The position numbers were made by a program, and so were the translations under genes. A stretch of 51,463 nt of DNA from Flavobacterium sp. (lineage in GTDB: Bacteria; Bacteroidota; Bacteroidia; Flavobacteriales; Flavobacteriaceae): NCBI GenBank assembly GCA_030153045.1, contig JASLID010000036.1:1-51463 (forward strand). Reading direction: 5' to 3'. Numbering within the stretch: the first letter of the stretch is position 1; every line of letters starts with the position of its first letter. Positions 19,301-26,465 of the stretch are shown in pieces. The notes under the pieces are model-generated. The model was not told the DNA's origin, searched no databases, and was given only the letters and a program-made list of their open reading frames with translations.

Positions 19301-19456
19301 AATCCAACTTTGGAAGGGACCTACTCCGTTATCTAAAACAACCCAGTTAGCTGGGGTAGTAGGCGGAAACGTAGCTCCTTCAAATCCTTCATCAATTTGA
19401 GCAAAACTCAAAAAAGGCAAAATCATCATGAAAAAACAAAATGTAATTTTTTTCAT
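13328..19456 (-). CDS. Giant multidomain adhesin with type B type IX sorting domain
   Basis: The ATG at 19456 is preferred over the frame opening at 19516 because it begins a signal peptide (MKKITFCFFMMILPFLSFAQ), giving 2042 residues. In order: choice-of-anchor J domain (about 20-190), FnIII (192), PPC-like domain (284), FnIII (417), a Cys-rich beta domain (510), FnIII (620, 715), CUB domain (809; VDDGNWDGLYVFDG), FnIII (937), PPC-like domain (1037), a Cys-rich region, PKD/Ig-like repeats including two near-identical 87-residue units, then the type B gliding-associated C-terminal domain (about 1964-2042; ISPNGDGDNETF, IFNRYGTKVY, LPDGTYYYVI). It is exported by the type IX system, probably as a surface adhesin. 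First gene of a module with PorP/SprF- and PorE-like genes. Confidence 0.93.
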   Translation of the reverse strand: MKKITFCFFMMILPFLSFAQIDEGFEGATFPPTTPANWVVLDNGVGPFQSWIETTDPTRVHTGAKAAIIDRENIGATNTSEDWLVSPQVLVPTNGQLRFFTRRTLVGNRGTEYEIRVSNNPIQNNQGAYLVAQSWNDLTLNTTYNIYEEKVVSLAGYAGQQVYIAFVRKFYQPTTQIGGDRWLLDDIKVVEQCLNPTGLNVPAATLASVTATLNWTSPGAATQWEIEVLPFASTPTGVGVVTGATTYNATGLTPGTDYIFYVRSLCGGGINSNWVSQPFTTKPLGSICASPITIGSLPFSHNSNTNLYGDEVDNPQGAGCAGGATNYLQGYEVFYSYTATANANINVTMTPGGPNSAIFIYNGCGNVGVSCLGGVANTGAGPRVITPFAVVAGQTYVFVISTNTTTQTVPYSLVIQEVTCTPPVPQATTSIGMTTANLSWSNPTGATAWEVVVQPAGSVIPSGAGTPAGTNVNFPVSGLTPNTNYQYWVRSECSPGVYSPWALSAQFKTRLCEVADQCNYTFRLTSTSGGWGGARMEVRQNGVVVHTLGTTFTSGTLLNETVALCQNFPFELFWTLGGTTPTRVGISVINNFAQTLYTKPAGTGASNTLLYTTSINCSVAACLDPTNLTTNTPTTTTINLAWTPNGSTLWDIYLVPTGSPAPTAGSTPTYPGVTTNPFTATGLTQLTTYDFYVRAICSPTSNSNWSTPRTFTTLPTCPAPTGLVASAPTSSTVNLAWTNVGSATTWNVIALPCGSPAPTASSTGWIVAPTNPFVYTGLTAGTCYTFYVRGFCSPTDTGPWSASAQAITLPGCGGGFYDSGGPLGNYSNNEPGNPITISPINPGDVVTVTFTSFVVDDGNWDGLYVFDGNSTAAPQISSGNPAGSGPLTLPGAFWGTTNPGPFTSTAPDGSLTFQFKSDGSGVDPGWVANVTCGPRPTCTRPTLLTASGATQTSATLGWTQPLNPDSSQATAWQVILLPCGSPAPTASSTGWVNAPVNPFVATGLNSGTCYDFYVRAVCSPTDSSIWSSKGSFTTLIANDECANAVVVGVNSDASCAVFGSGTVTGATGSLPTTTCTGANDDVWFQFTAISDKHYINLFNVTGSTTDLNHAVYSGTCGALTQVGACQNNNESIVAGLAIGTTYYIRIFTGTTTANQTTAFNICIGTVASCATAEATCSDPNNPFIFPNTTGVPSEGRVTCLATVPNPTYYYLTILQSGNLQFQISQNTSFNAAGNPTGTALDVDFVAWGPYVSNTAACGNLGTGCPNPTDCFNNFPGPSQYPYGNIVDCSYHFQAVETCTINNAVAGQVYVILITNFNGDPGFIRFDQSNFGVPGSGLTDCSIVCEVDLGPDQNLCGVTSVPLDSQLANPLATFKWYKDGVLIPGANSQTYTATQSGTYSVTGTCGPNSVGYPNDPDGTVVINMGPNVIISDQADYIVCDDASNDGVATFDLSTRTPIVLTGLDTNYTYTVSYYNNEFDALAGNANTINPAIPYVGPSQTIYIRVVANGSPICNTVVAQNLVVGPLPAATFNYPATPYCQNVGTVAPTFTGGGVAGTFSVVPPTTTGLVIDAATGIVDLTNSTPGNYVVENRILGSGGCLDVIETAPITITALPIATFNYPDTPYCQSEVTAIPTFTGGGVAGTFSFTPAGLAINTTTGVIDLTNSTPGTYTVTNTILAAGGCNDVPETATITIYANPEATLTSSDPDYTICSNEAATLTVTPTNGFAVGDATYVWTLNGNEIVGQTSYTIPVTATGTYGVVITLNGCTNVAPLTQTFTVNFVPDFTLSGTNLVKCANEIAVLTVSPINYTTEPVTYSWTLNNVPIPGTSSSVSIPVTSFGTYAVTVTNQGCTSDPEIINVDLDLTNIPISTTGECVGISYIITSAPVSGSYDAGTVTYEWLDENGDVIAGANQATFNVSQYVIANNISASSFPLTFTVKITTTPEGCIDTQSFDVASSVCTIQRGISPNGDGDNETFDLRGLGVKELSIFNRYGTKVYGLSNYTNEWKGQTDKGQELPDGTYYYVIEQNNGENKSGWVYINR
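14370..14875 (-). repeat. Two tandem 261-bp coding repeats (PKD-like units)
   Basis: Two consecutive units with a period of 87 codons share ATFNYP-TPYCQ, TFTGGGVAGTFS, DLTNSTPG and GGC-DV-ETA-ITI. They code for repeated domains in the adhesin and are not a CRISPR or mobile element. The first unit starts near 14872 and the second near 14611 (minus strand). Confidence 0.85.
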
Positions 19457-19494
19457 AGTTATTAATATTTCGGTTAAATAGCTTGTTAATCTAT

Positions 19495-19502
19495 CAAATA
19501 TA
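19495..19502 (-). promoter_or_regulatory. -7 element of the type IX module
   Basis: TATATTTG on the minus strand (TAnnTTTG), 38 bases before the ATG at 19456. It supports the shorter start, because the longer frame from 19516 would begin upstream of this promoter. Confidence 0.55.
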
Positions 19503-19606
19503 AAAAAAATTAACAATTTTTTAATATTTGTCGATAAAATGTCGATTTTAATCGATAAAATGCATTTTTAATCCAATTAATAAATTTAAACTTTACTACA
19601 TTTTAG

Positions 19607-19614
19607 TAGCTTTG
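19607..19614 (+). promoter_or_regulatory. -7 element of hflX
   Basis: TAGCTTTG matches TAnnTTTG, only 16 bases before the ATG at 19631, so the leader would be very short. Confidence 0.55.
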
Positions 19615-19630
19615 TACTTTATTAATAATT

Positions 19631-20863
19631 ATGCTAGAGAAAGAAATTATAAACTTTGAAAAAACGGTTGTGGTAGGTATCATAACTCAAAATCAAAGTG
19701 AAGATAAATTGAACGAATACCTTGACGAACTAGAATTTTTGACATTTACTGCCGGAGGCGAAGTGGTGAAACGATTTTCGCAAAGGTTAGACAAACCCAA
19801 TCCTAAAACTTTTTTAGGAACGGGAAAAATGGAGGAAATTAGTTATTACATAAAAGACAACAATATCTCAACAGTTATTTTTGATGACGAATTATCCCCT
19901 TCTCAACAAAAAAATATTTCCAAAATATTAGATTGTAAGGTTTTAGATAGAACCAACCTTATCTTAGATATTTTTGCCCAACGAGCCGAAACTTCTTACG
20001 CAAGAACGCAAGTGGAATTAGCCCAATGTATTTATTTACTCCCTCGCCTTTCGGGTATGTGGACACACCTTGAGCGTCAAAAAGGAGGTATTGGTCTTCG
20101 TGGTCCTGGAGAAACTGAAATTGAGACTGACCGTCGTATTGTACGTGACCGTATTTCGCTTTTAAAAGAGAAAATAAAAACCATCGACAGACAACAATCT
20201 ATCCAAAGGAGTAATCGAGGCGCCATGGTTCGTGTGGCTTTAGTAGGTTATACCAATGTTGGGAAATCGACCTTGATGAATGCGGTAGGAAAAAGCGATG
20301 TCTTTGTTGAAAACAAACTTTTTGCAACACTAGACACCACGGTTAGAAAAGTGGTGATTAAAAACTTGCCTTTTTTACTCTCTGACACCGTAGGTTTTAT
20401 TAGAAAATTACCTACTCAACTGGTAGATTCATTCAAAAGCACGTTAGACGAAGTCCGTGAAGCAGATTTATTGTTACATGTTGTAGATATTTCACATCCG
20501 GATTTTGAAGATCATATTGAATCGGTGAACAAAATTTTATTGGACATCAAAAGCAACGATAAACCTACCATTATGGTTTTCAATAAAATTGATGCTTACA
20601 AACATTTGACTATTGATGAAGATGATTTAATTACCGAAAAAACAACCAAACATTACACCCTTGAAGAGTGGAAAAACACTTGGATGAGCAATGTGGGCGA
20701 AGATCATGCCTTGTTTATTTCGGCTACAGAGAAAGAAAACTTTGAGGAGTTTCGTAAGAAAGTATATGAAGCGGTTCGAGAAATACATATTACTCGATTT
20801 CCTTACAACAAGTTTTTATATCCTGACTTTGATGATGCCATCGAAAAAGAGGAAGAAGAATAA
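19631..20863 (+). CDS. hflX: GTPase HflX, ribosome-associated
   Basis: This 410-residue protein has the HflX layout: an N-terminal HflX domain (about 25-190) with FLGTGKMEEI, DRTNLILDIFAQRA and GIGLRGPGETEIETDRR, then a G domain with G1 GYTNVGKST, G3 DTVGFIRKLP and G4 NKID. HflX binds the 50S subunit and splits stalled or stress-hibernating ribosomes in a GTP-dependent way. It is a single-gene transcript, divergent from the adhesin module and ended by a strong terminator. The acidic tail (EKEEEE) is unremarkable. Confidence 0.96.
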   Translation: MLEKEIINFEKTVVVGIITQNQSEDKLNEYLDELEFLTFTAGGEVVKRFSQRLDKPNPKTFLGTGKMEEISYYIKDNNISTVIFDDELSPSQQKNISKILDCKVLDRTNLILDIFAQRAETSYARTQVELAQCIYLLPRLSGMWTHLERQKGGIGLRGPGETEIETDRRIVRDRISLLKEKIKTIDRQQSIQRSNRGAMVRVALVGYTNVGKSTLMNAVGKSDVFVENKLFATLDTTVRKVVIKNLPFLLSDTVGFIRKLPTQLVDSFKSTLDEVREADLLLHVVDISHPDFEDHIESVNKILLDIKSNDKPTIMVFNKIDAYKHLTIDEDDLITEKTTKHYTLEEWKNTWMSNVGEDHALFISATEKENFEEFRKKVYEAVREIHITRFPYNKFLYPDFDDAIEKEEEE

Positions 20864-20900
20864 AAAAATCCCATCTTGTAATTAAGATGGGATTTTTTTT
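20864..20900 (+). terminator. Terminator of hflX
   Basis: AAAAATCCCATCTT (20864-20877) pairs with AAGATGGGATTTTT (20884-20897) and ends in eight T. It starts directly after the stop codon. The REP-like copy B begins at its last base. Confidence 0.92.
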
Positions 20901-20978
20901 AGCCCTGATAGCAGTGAAAATCCTTTTTATTTTTTCTTTAAAAATAAAAAGATTGTAACGAATAGCAGGAATAGCTTC
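20900..20978. repeat. REP-like dispersed element, copy B
   Basis: It begins TAGCCCTGAT and ends AATAGCTTC like copy A (3243-3320). Its stem is CTTTTTATTTTT with AAAAATAAAAAG: the C-G pair of copy A is replaced by a T-A pair on both arms, so pairing is kept. It lies between hflX and the 3' end of the DUF3078 gene. Confidence 0.8.
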
Positions 20979-21007
20979 ACACGAGCGTAGCGAACTGACG
21001 AAGTAAA

Positions 21008-21961
21008 TTAAAATCCGAAATTTATTCCTAACCCAAATATTTCTCTAACCTGAAATGCTCCAATGGCATTGTCGTCGTAAATGGCTTGCATAGACAAGTT
21101 TGCCGAAATGTATTTGTTGACTTTCATGACCAAATTCATTTGGTAATCGATATCGACATTTTGTGGTTTGTCTAGGTAATTTGAATACAAATTCAGGATG
21201 TTTTCCATAGAGATGTTTTCCATGATATTGAACTTATAATAGGCATTTACAGCGGCTCCAAACTCAAATCGAGAGGTTTTGCCTTGCTCGACACCATATG
21301 CTGGTCCAAATTCAGTAAAATGATCGTGAACGTAAATGAAACGTGAGGTTGCTGGAGCAATATTGACTTTTAGATTGTCTGATTTTTTCCACAACATCCC
21401 TGGTCCGGCCTGTAAATAAGCTGGGGATAAAAAGTGTGAAATTTTGACATCCCTATTATCGGCAAAATCATCCCCAAGAATTAAAGGTGTTCCATTATCG
21501 TTTGTAAAAGCTACTTTCTTAAACCCAGAATCCATTTGGGTTTTGAAGTTTAGAAAAAAAGAATAATACCAATACCCTTGACCTGCTTTTTTTCCTAAAA
21601 GTGAGGTAAACTCGAATCGGTCATCCGATTTAGTGGTTTCAGCGTCTTTTAATTTAGTTAACCCGTAAGCCACCATAATTTTATTGTCCCAAACAATATC
21701 CGGTGTTTTGTAGTTAAAATCATAGTTTATACCTATGTTTCCAGCCATACTTGAGGTTCCGCCGCCTAACCATTCGTTATTGAATGCCGATTGGTTGAAT
21801 AAAAAAGCAAAATTTCCTCCTTTTTTCCAACCCATATTGGTTGTATCTTGGGTTTTTGCTGCTGCTTTTGCTGTTATGTCAATAAGCTCCCTTTCGGTTT
21901 GTTGGGCGTTAGATTGATTGGCAAAAAATAAAATCGATATTACTAAAACGACCTTTTTCAT
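21008..21961 (-). CDS. DUF3078 outer-membrane-type protein
   Basis: This 317-residue protein has a signal peptide (MKKVVLVISILFFANQSNA). It matches DUF3078, a Bacteroidetes family with repeated aromatic, alternating strands (GWKKGGNFAFLFNQSAFNNEW, VWDNKIMVAYGLTK, YWYYSFFLNFKTQMD) and a final aromatic residue (LGINFGF), as expected for an outer-membrane beta barrel. Function unknown. It is the last gene of the block sufS-lipoprotein-sufE-sufT-DUF2480-DUF3078, 53 bases after DUF2480. A similar neighbour order is common in flavobacteria, but a direct part in Fe-S assembly is not shown. Confidence 0.85.
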   Translation of the reverse strand: MKKVVLVISILFFANQSNAQQTERELIDITAKAAAKTQDTTNMGWKKGGNFAFLFNQSAFNNEWLGGGTSSMAGNIGINYDFNYKTPDIVWDNKIMVAYGLTKLKDAETTKSDDRFEFTSLLGKKAGQGYWYYSFFLNFKTQMDSGFKKVAFTNDNGTPLILGDDFADNRDVKISHFLSPAYLQAGPGMLWKKSDNLKVNIAPATSRFIYVHDHFTEFGPAYGVEQGKTSRFEFGAAVNAYYKFNIMENISMENILNLYSNYLDKPQNVDIDYQMNLVMKVNKYISANLSMQAIYDDNAIGAFQVREIFGLGINFGF

Positions 21962-22014
21962 ATTATTGTGTTTACAATTCTCACAAATTTATAAAAAAGA
22001 TCTTTTGAGGTTGT

Positions 22015-22524
22015 TTATTTTTTTGATTTATAAATAGGCACCGCTGAACAAGCTTCGCCATACATAATACTTTTAGCAAAAGGCTGTAGTTTTTGAATGG
22101 CTATGATATACGCTGATTCAGGAACTGGCTTTTTAGAGCATCCTTTTAGAATGATGGGTTTGTCTTGGTAAACCGAATAATCAATAGATGATAATACTTC
22201 TTGATACAAGGCGGTTTCTAAATCATTTTTATTCCCCATAGCTACCTTTTTGGCAAACGGCGTTACATAAGACGCTACCAAAATAGTCGCCCACGCTGGG
22301 ATTACAGCATCGGTAGCACAATGAATGGCAACCAAATGGTTTGTATATTGTTCCCAATCATGGTTTTTTAGCGCTTCACGAAAGTCTTTTTCTTTTAATA
22401 AAAATCCTTCATAAAGCCACTGTGAAATATCGATTTGCGTACGAATGCCTCCCTGATAGTAATCTTCTAAATCGAAAACTTCAAGGGCAGAATTAGCTAC
22501 TTTGTTTATAATTTCATCTTGCAT
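22015..22524 (-). CDS. DUF2480 family protein
   Basis: This 169-residue cytoplasmic protein has no signal peptide or membrane segment. It matches DUF2480, a Bacteroidetes family found next to suf genes (DLEDYYQGGIRTQIDISQWLYEG, HCATDAVIPAWATILVASYV). Conserved Cys and His residues (C89-area HCATDAVIP, GCSKKPVP, GEACSAVP) could bind metal or a cluster, but this is speculation. It lies 1 base after the sufT-like gene, so the two are co-transcribed and probably translationally linked. Function unknown. Confidence 0.85.
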   Translation of the reverse strand: MQDEIINKVANSALEVFDLEDYYQGGIRTQIDISQWLYEGFLLKEKDFREALKNHDWEQYTNHLVAIHCATDAVIPAWATILVASYVTPFAKKVAMGNKNDLETALYQEVLSSIDYSVYQDKPIILKGCSKKPVPESAYIIAIQKLQPFAKSIMYGEACSAVPIYKSKK

Positions 22525-22525
22525 T

Positions 22526-22849
22526 TTAAAGCATTCCTAATTCTAATTTTGCTTCTTCACTCATTAAATCTTTACTCCATGGCGGATCGAAAGTAATTTC
22601 TACCTCGCAAGATTTTACAGTGTCTATTTTTTTGATTTTGTCTTCTACTTCTCTTGGTAGGGTTTCGGCAACTGGGCAATTAGGTGATGTTAATGTCATT
22701 AAAATTTTGACATCGAATGTTTCATTGACAAAAACATCATAAATTAATCCTAGCTCATAAATGTCTACAGGAATTTCCGGGTCGTAAATGGTTTTTAAAA
22801 CCTTTACTGTTTCTTCTCCTAAATTGATTGTATCGTTAAATTCTTCCAT
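22526..22849 (-). CDS. sufT: MIP18/DUF59-family SUF assembly protein (SufT-like)
   Basis: This 107-residue protein belongs to the MIP18/DUF59 family. It has the conserved region TIYDPEIPVDIYELGLIYDV and the motif LTSPNCPVAETLP, whose Cys is the reactive residue of the family. Such proteins help mature Fe-S proteins or carry clusters to targets. It sits 7 bases after sufE and 1 base before DUF2480 in the suf block. It lacks the extra N-terminal domain of some SufT proteins, so the symbol is by context. Confidence 0.85.
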   Translation of the reverse strand: MEEFNDTINLGEETVKVLKTIYDPEIPVDIYELGLIYDVFVNETFDVKILMTLTSPNCPVAETLPREVEDKIKKIDTVKSCEVEITFDPPWSKDLMSEEAKLELGML

Positions 22850-22856
22850 GATTTTA

Positions 22857-23276
22857 TTAATTTTTAGCTTGAAAAGCCAATGCGTACATTTTTATTTGTT
22901 TGACCATCGAAACCAATCCGTTGGCACGGGTGGGTGATAAATGTTCTTTTAATCCAATTTCATCTATAAAATGGGTGTCAGCAGCTAATATAGCCGAAGC
23001 ACTTTGATTTGAAAAGGCTCTGATTAATATGGCGATAATTCCTTTTGTTAAAATAGCATCGCTATCGGCAGTGAAAACAATTTTATCATCGTTTTGTTCG
23101 CCTTGCAGCCATACTTTAGATTGGCAGCCTTTGATTAAGTTACTATCAGTCTTAAATTCTTCTTTAATTAACGGAAGATTTTTACCTAAATCGATGATGT
23201 ATTCATATCGTTGCATCCAATCGTCAAACATGGAGAACTCATCGACGATCTCTTCTTGTATTTCTTTAATAGTCAT
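22857..23276 (-). CDS. sufE: SufE sulfur-acceptor protein
   Basis: The ATG at 23276 (MTIKEIQEEI) is preferred over the frame's earlier ATG at 23297, which would overlap the upstream gene by 20 bases and add a non-conserved MPIKKNK. It gives 139 residues. C51 in NLIKGCQSKVWL matches the persulfide-accepting Cys of E. coli SufE. It takes sulfur from SufS and passes it to SufBCD. The upstream lipoprotein gene ends 1 base before this start, and the sufT-like gene follows after 7 bases. Confidence 0.94.
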   Translation of the reverse strand: MTIKEIQEEIVDEFSMFDDWMQRYEYIIDLGKNLPLIKEEFKTDSNLIKGCQSKVWLQGEQNDDKIVFTADSDAILTKGIIAILIRAFSNQSASAILAADTHFIDEIGLKEHLSPTRANGLVSMVKQIKMYALAFQAKN

Positions 23277-23277
23277 T

Positions 23278-23754
23278 TTATTCTTTTTTATCGGCAATTT
23301 CGATAAGCTTATTTACAATTTTTTTAATTTCTGCCGGAGGATAACCTCCATCGAATGCTGCAGATTCAAACGTGTTTTCTTTTTCAATCACTCTGAAATT
23401 GGCAATTGGTGCCCCATCGTGAAAACGTTTTTCTGAGGGAGCTTTTAAGTTGGGTAAACCTTCTTTCTTAACTAATTTATATAACGAAATCAATTCTTTC
23501 CAATCTGCATCACTAATTTTAACTTCTTCTGGTTTTCCGTCTCTAGTATTGGTTACCCATGCCACTTGATTGGTAATCGAAATTTTCTTGAAAAACCCAC
23601 GAGTATTCGCTTCATACTCTAATGTTGGCAATACTGTTTGTTGCTCATTCATGGTTGTTTCTGCAGTTAAGTTGTTCTTTTCAGCAGTTTTTTTCTGACA
23701 GTTACAACTTGCAAAAGTCACAATCATTGTCGTTATTAAAGTAATTGCTTTCAT
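23278..23754 (-). CDS. Unknown lipoprotein inside the suf block
   Basis: This 158-residue protein has a lipoprotein signal (MKAITLITTMIVTFASC, lipobox Cys17). It has a mixed alpha/beta body with ISITNQVAWVTN, ISDADWKELISLYKLV and FRVIEKENTFESAAFDGGYPPAEI. I do not recognise a named family. It lies 14 bases after sufS and 1 base before sufE, so it is co-transcribed with cytoplasmic Fe-S genes even though it is exported to the envelope. Similar small proteins appear in this position in other flavobacteria, to my recollection. Its role is unknown. Confidence 0.75.
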   Translation of the reverse strand: MKAITLITTMIVTFASCNCQKKTAEKNNLTAETTMNEQQTVLPTLEYEANTRGFFKKISITNQVAWVTNTRDGKPEEVKISDADWKELISLYKLVKKEGLPNLKAPSEKRFHDGAPIANFRVIEKENTFESAAFDGGYPPAEIKKIVNKLIEIADKKE

Positions 23755-23768
23755 ATTTTTATTGGTTT

Positions 23769-24983
23769 TTAGGATAACATCATTTTAGCTTTTTTAACGG
23801 CCTCTACAAATATATCGATTTCTTCTTTGGTATTATAAAACGAAAAACTAGCTCTTATGGTACCTGGAATGTCAAAATAATTCATAATAGGCTGTGCGCA
23901 ATGGTGTCCGGTGCGAACCGCTACTCCTAACTTGTCAACAATCGTACCAATATCATACGGATGAATCCCTTCGATGTTAAATGAAATTACTGATGTTTTA
24001 TCTTTGCTAGTCCCATAAATTTTCACTCCTTCAATTTCCAGCAATCGCTGTGTTCCGTAGGCTAACAATTCTTTTTCCTGCTGTTGAATATTTTCAAAAC
24101 CCACTTCATTCAAATAATCAATAGCGGTTCCTAACACAATTCCTCCTGCAATATTTGGTGTTCCTGCTTCAAATTTATGAGGTAAATCAGCATAAGTAGT
24201 TTCTTCAAAAGTAACTTCTTTGATCATTTCTCCTCCACCCATATAAGGCGGTAATTGGTTCAACCAATCTTCTTTTCCGTATAAAATTCCAACTCCAGTT
24301 GGTCCGCAAATTTTATGGCCTGAAAAAACGTAAAAATCACAATCTAACACTTGAACATCCGGTTTTAAATGTGGTGTGGCTTGTGCTCCGTCTATTAAAA
24401 TTGCCGCACCAACACTATGCGCTTTATCAATCATGTATTCAATTGGGTTGATGGTCCCCAAAGCATTTGAAATATGATTTATAGCAACAATTTTAGTTTT
24501 ATTGGAAAGTAATGTATCAAATTCAGAAATAATTAATTCTCCATTTTCATTCATGGGAATCACGACCAATTTTGCTCCTGTTTTTTGACACAACATTTGC
24601 CAAGGCACAATATTACTATGATGTTCCAAAGCCGAAACCATGACCTCATCTCCTGTTTTTAAAATCGAAGCAAATCCGTTGGCCACCAAATTAATTCCGT
24701 GTGTGGTTCCTGAAGTAAAAATCACTTCATGAAGGTATTTTGCATTAATATGGTTTTGGATTTTTTCTCTCGAAATTTCGTAAGCATCGGTGGCTAATTG
24801 ACTTAAGGTATGCACACCACGATGTATGTTGGCATTGATTTCTTCGTAATAAGTCCCTATCGCATCAATCACAACTTGTGGCTTTTGCGAAGTGGCTCCA
24901 TTATCGAAATAAACCAACGGTTTTCCATTTACTTTTTGTGTAAGAATAGGGAAATCGGCTCTAATTTTTTGGATATCTAGCAT
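23769..24983 (-). CDS. sufS: Cysteine desulfurase SufS
   Basis: This 404-residue group II cysteine desulfurase uses PLP to release sulfur from cysteine for Fe-S assembly. The PLP-binding lysine is K224 (FSGHKICGPTGVG) and the persulfide Cys is C362 (RTGHHCAQP). ALEHHSN and ILIDGAQATPH are further cofactor motifs. It is the first gene of the second suf block, with its own -7 element at 25010-25017, and is followed by the lipoprotein and sufE. Here it is separated from sufD by about 4.4 kb. Confidence 0.97.
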   Translation of the reverse strand: MLDIQKIRADFPILTQKVNGKPLVYFDNGATSQKPQVVIDAIGTYYEEINANIHRGVHTLSQLATDAYEISREKIQNHINAKYLHEVIFTSGTTHGINLVANGFASILKTGDEVMVSALEHHSNIVPWQMLCQKTGAKLVVIPMNENGELIISEFDTLLSNKTKIVAINHISNALGTINPIEYMIDKAHSVGAAILIDGAQATPHLKPDVQVLDCDFYVFSGHKICGPTGVGILYGKEDWLNQLPPYMGGGEMIKEVTFEETTYADLPHKFEAGTPNIAGGIVLGTAIDYLNEVGFENIQQQEKELLAYGTQRLLEIEGVKIYGTSKDKTSVISFNIEGIHPYDIGTIVDKLGVAVRTGHHCAQPIMNYFDIPGTIRASFSFYNTKEEIDIFVEAVKKAKMMLS

Positions 24984-25009
24984 TTCTTTATTTAGAAAAA
25001 TTCTAAATA

Positions 25010-25017
25010 CAAAAGTA
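25010..25017 (-). promoter_or_regulatory. -7 element of the sufS block
   Basis: TACTTTTG on the minus strand (TAnnTTTG), 26 bases before the ATG. It indicates that sufS does not depend on read-through from sufD. Confidence 0.55.
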
Positions 25018-25098
25018 GTAAAATTGAAAAGTAGATTTGCTAATAATTTGTTATTTGTTGGGTTTATTTTTTACTTTTACTCAAACTAGAATCAAATT

Positions 25099-26445
25099 AT
25101 GAAAAAAACCATTCGTTTTGTCGGTTTAGTGCTTTTGGCCGCTATTATTTACTATGGATTTGAAACGTATCCAAAACTCGATTTAATTTCCGGATTTTCA
25201 TCCAAAAGCATTGCTTCCGGTCATTTTATCGACAACCGTTCGCTCGAAACCATCCAACAAGGCGATAATGACATCGATATGATTGATTTAGCTCAAAACG
25301 AAATTGACGAAGCTACAAAAACCGCTTCAGCCTCTGTTTATGGACTAAAAAAAAGAAAAGCTATTTACCGTGAAGGTTTGGGTGCTGTTTTAATTGATGA
25401 AGATTTTGATATAAACAAACCTTATGAAGTTCCAAAAAGAACTAAATTAAACAACAATTTACCTTTTCCATACGGAAATAATGAGCCGAAAGACACTGTT
25501 TTCAGCACTATTGATTACAAAAGATTAAATGCGGTTGTAGCCAATGCCTTCGACAAAAAAGGGGAACAGAAACTACGCACCCGTTCGGTTCTTATTATTT
25601 ATAAAGACAAAATCATTGCCGAAAAATACGCGGACGGCTTTTCTAAAAACTCTAGAATTCTGGGTTGGTCGATGACAAAAAGTTTGACGGCAACTTATTT
25701 CGGGATTCTTCAAAAACAAGGAAAATTCGACATTAACAAACCGGCTCCAGTTGCCGAATGGAAAAATGACGAACGCAAAAAAATCACCACGAACGATTTA
25801 TTACACATGAACTCCGGATTGGAATGGGAAGAAGATTACAATAAAATCTCCGATGTGACCAATATGCTTTTCCAAGCGAGAGACATGTCGAAATCCCAAG
25901 CCGAAAAACCAGCGATTGCAAAACCTAACACCCATTGGAATTACTCTTCGGGAACTACCAACTTATTATCGGGAATTTTGAGACAACAGTTTAAAACACA
26001 CCAAGAGTATTTAGATTTTTGGTATAGCTCGTTATTGGATAAAATTGGGATGAACTCGGCATTGGTAGAAACGGATATGGCTGGAAATTTTGTAGGTTCT
26101 TCTTATGGTTGGGCGACAACGAGAGATTGGGCAAAATTTGGATTATTGTATTTACACAAAGGAAACTGGAACGGCGAACAAATTCTTGATGAAAGCTGGG
26201 TAAAATATGCAGCTACCCCAACAAACACTTCTGAAGGAAAATATGGCGCACAATTTTGGCTCAATGCCGGAGGTTATTTCCCGGATGTACCAAGAGAAAT
26301 GTTTTATTGCAGTGGTTACCAAGGACAAATGATTGCTATTTTCCCTTCAAAGGATTTGGTAATTGTGAGAATGGGTTTAACCGAAGAACCTGATTTTGAT
26401 TTTAATGGGTTTTTGAAAGAAGTTGTGGGAAGTTTGAAGAAATAA
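25099..26445 (+). CDS. Serine hydrolase, class C beta-lactamase/esterase family
   Basis: This 448-residue protein has an N-terminal membrane anchor (IRFVGLVLLAAIIYYGF). About 130 less conserved residues follow, then a class C beta-lactamase-like domain. The SxxK motif is S191-M-T-K194 (GWSMTKSLTA), the second motif is Y-S-S (HWNYSSGTTN), and the third position shows CSGYQGQ in place of the classical K-T-G. This resembles NylB-type amidases and esterases more than true beta-lactamases. It faces the periplasm. It is divergent from sufS and convergent with the unknown gene at 26500; it belongs to the non-SUF segment inside the suf locus. Confidence 0.88.
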   Translation: MKKTIRFVGLVLLAAIIYYGFETYPKLDLISGFSSKSIASGHFIDNRSLETIQQGDNDIDMIDLAQNEIDEATKTASASVYGLKKRKAIYREGLGAVLIDEDFDINKPYEVPKRTKLNNNLPFPYGNNEPKDTVFSTIDYKRLNAVVANAFDKKGEQKLRTRSVLIIYKDKIIAEKYADGFSKNSRILGWSMTKSLTATYFGILQKQGKFDINKPAPVAEWKNDERKKITTNDLLHMNSGLEWEEDYNKISDVTNMLFQARDMSKSQAEKPAIAKPNTHWNYSSGTTNLLSGILRQQFKTHQEYLDFWYSSLLDKIGMNSALVETDMAGNFVGSSYGWATTRDWAKFGLLYLHKGNWNGEQILDESWVKYAATPTNTSEGKYGAQFWLNAGGYFPDVPREMFYCSGYQGQMIAIFPSKDLVIVRMGLTEEPDFDFNGFLKEVVGSLKK

Positions 26446-26465
26446 AAACCTACATTATATAACAT

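Noticed and set aside
19457..19516. Longer start for the giant adhesin
   Set aside because: The added 20 residues hide the signal peptide and lie upstream of the -7 element at 19495-19502.
25099..26445. Antibiotic-resistance beta-lactamase
   Set aside because: The SxxK motif is present, but the second and third motifs (Y-S-S and G-Y-Q-G) differ from true class C enzymes; a general serine hydrolase is safer.
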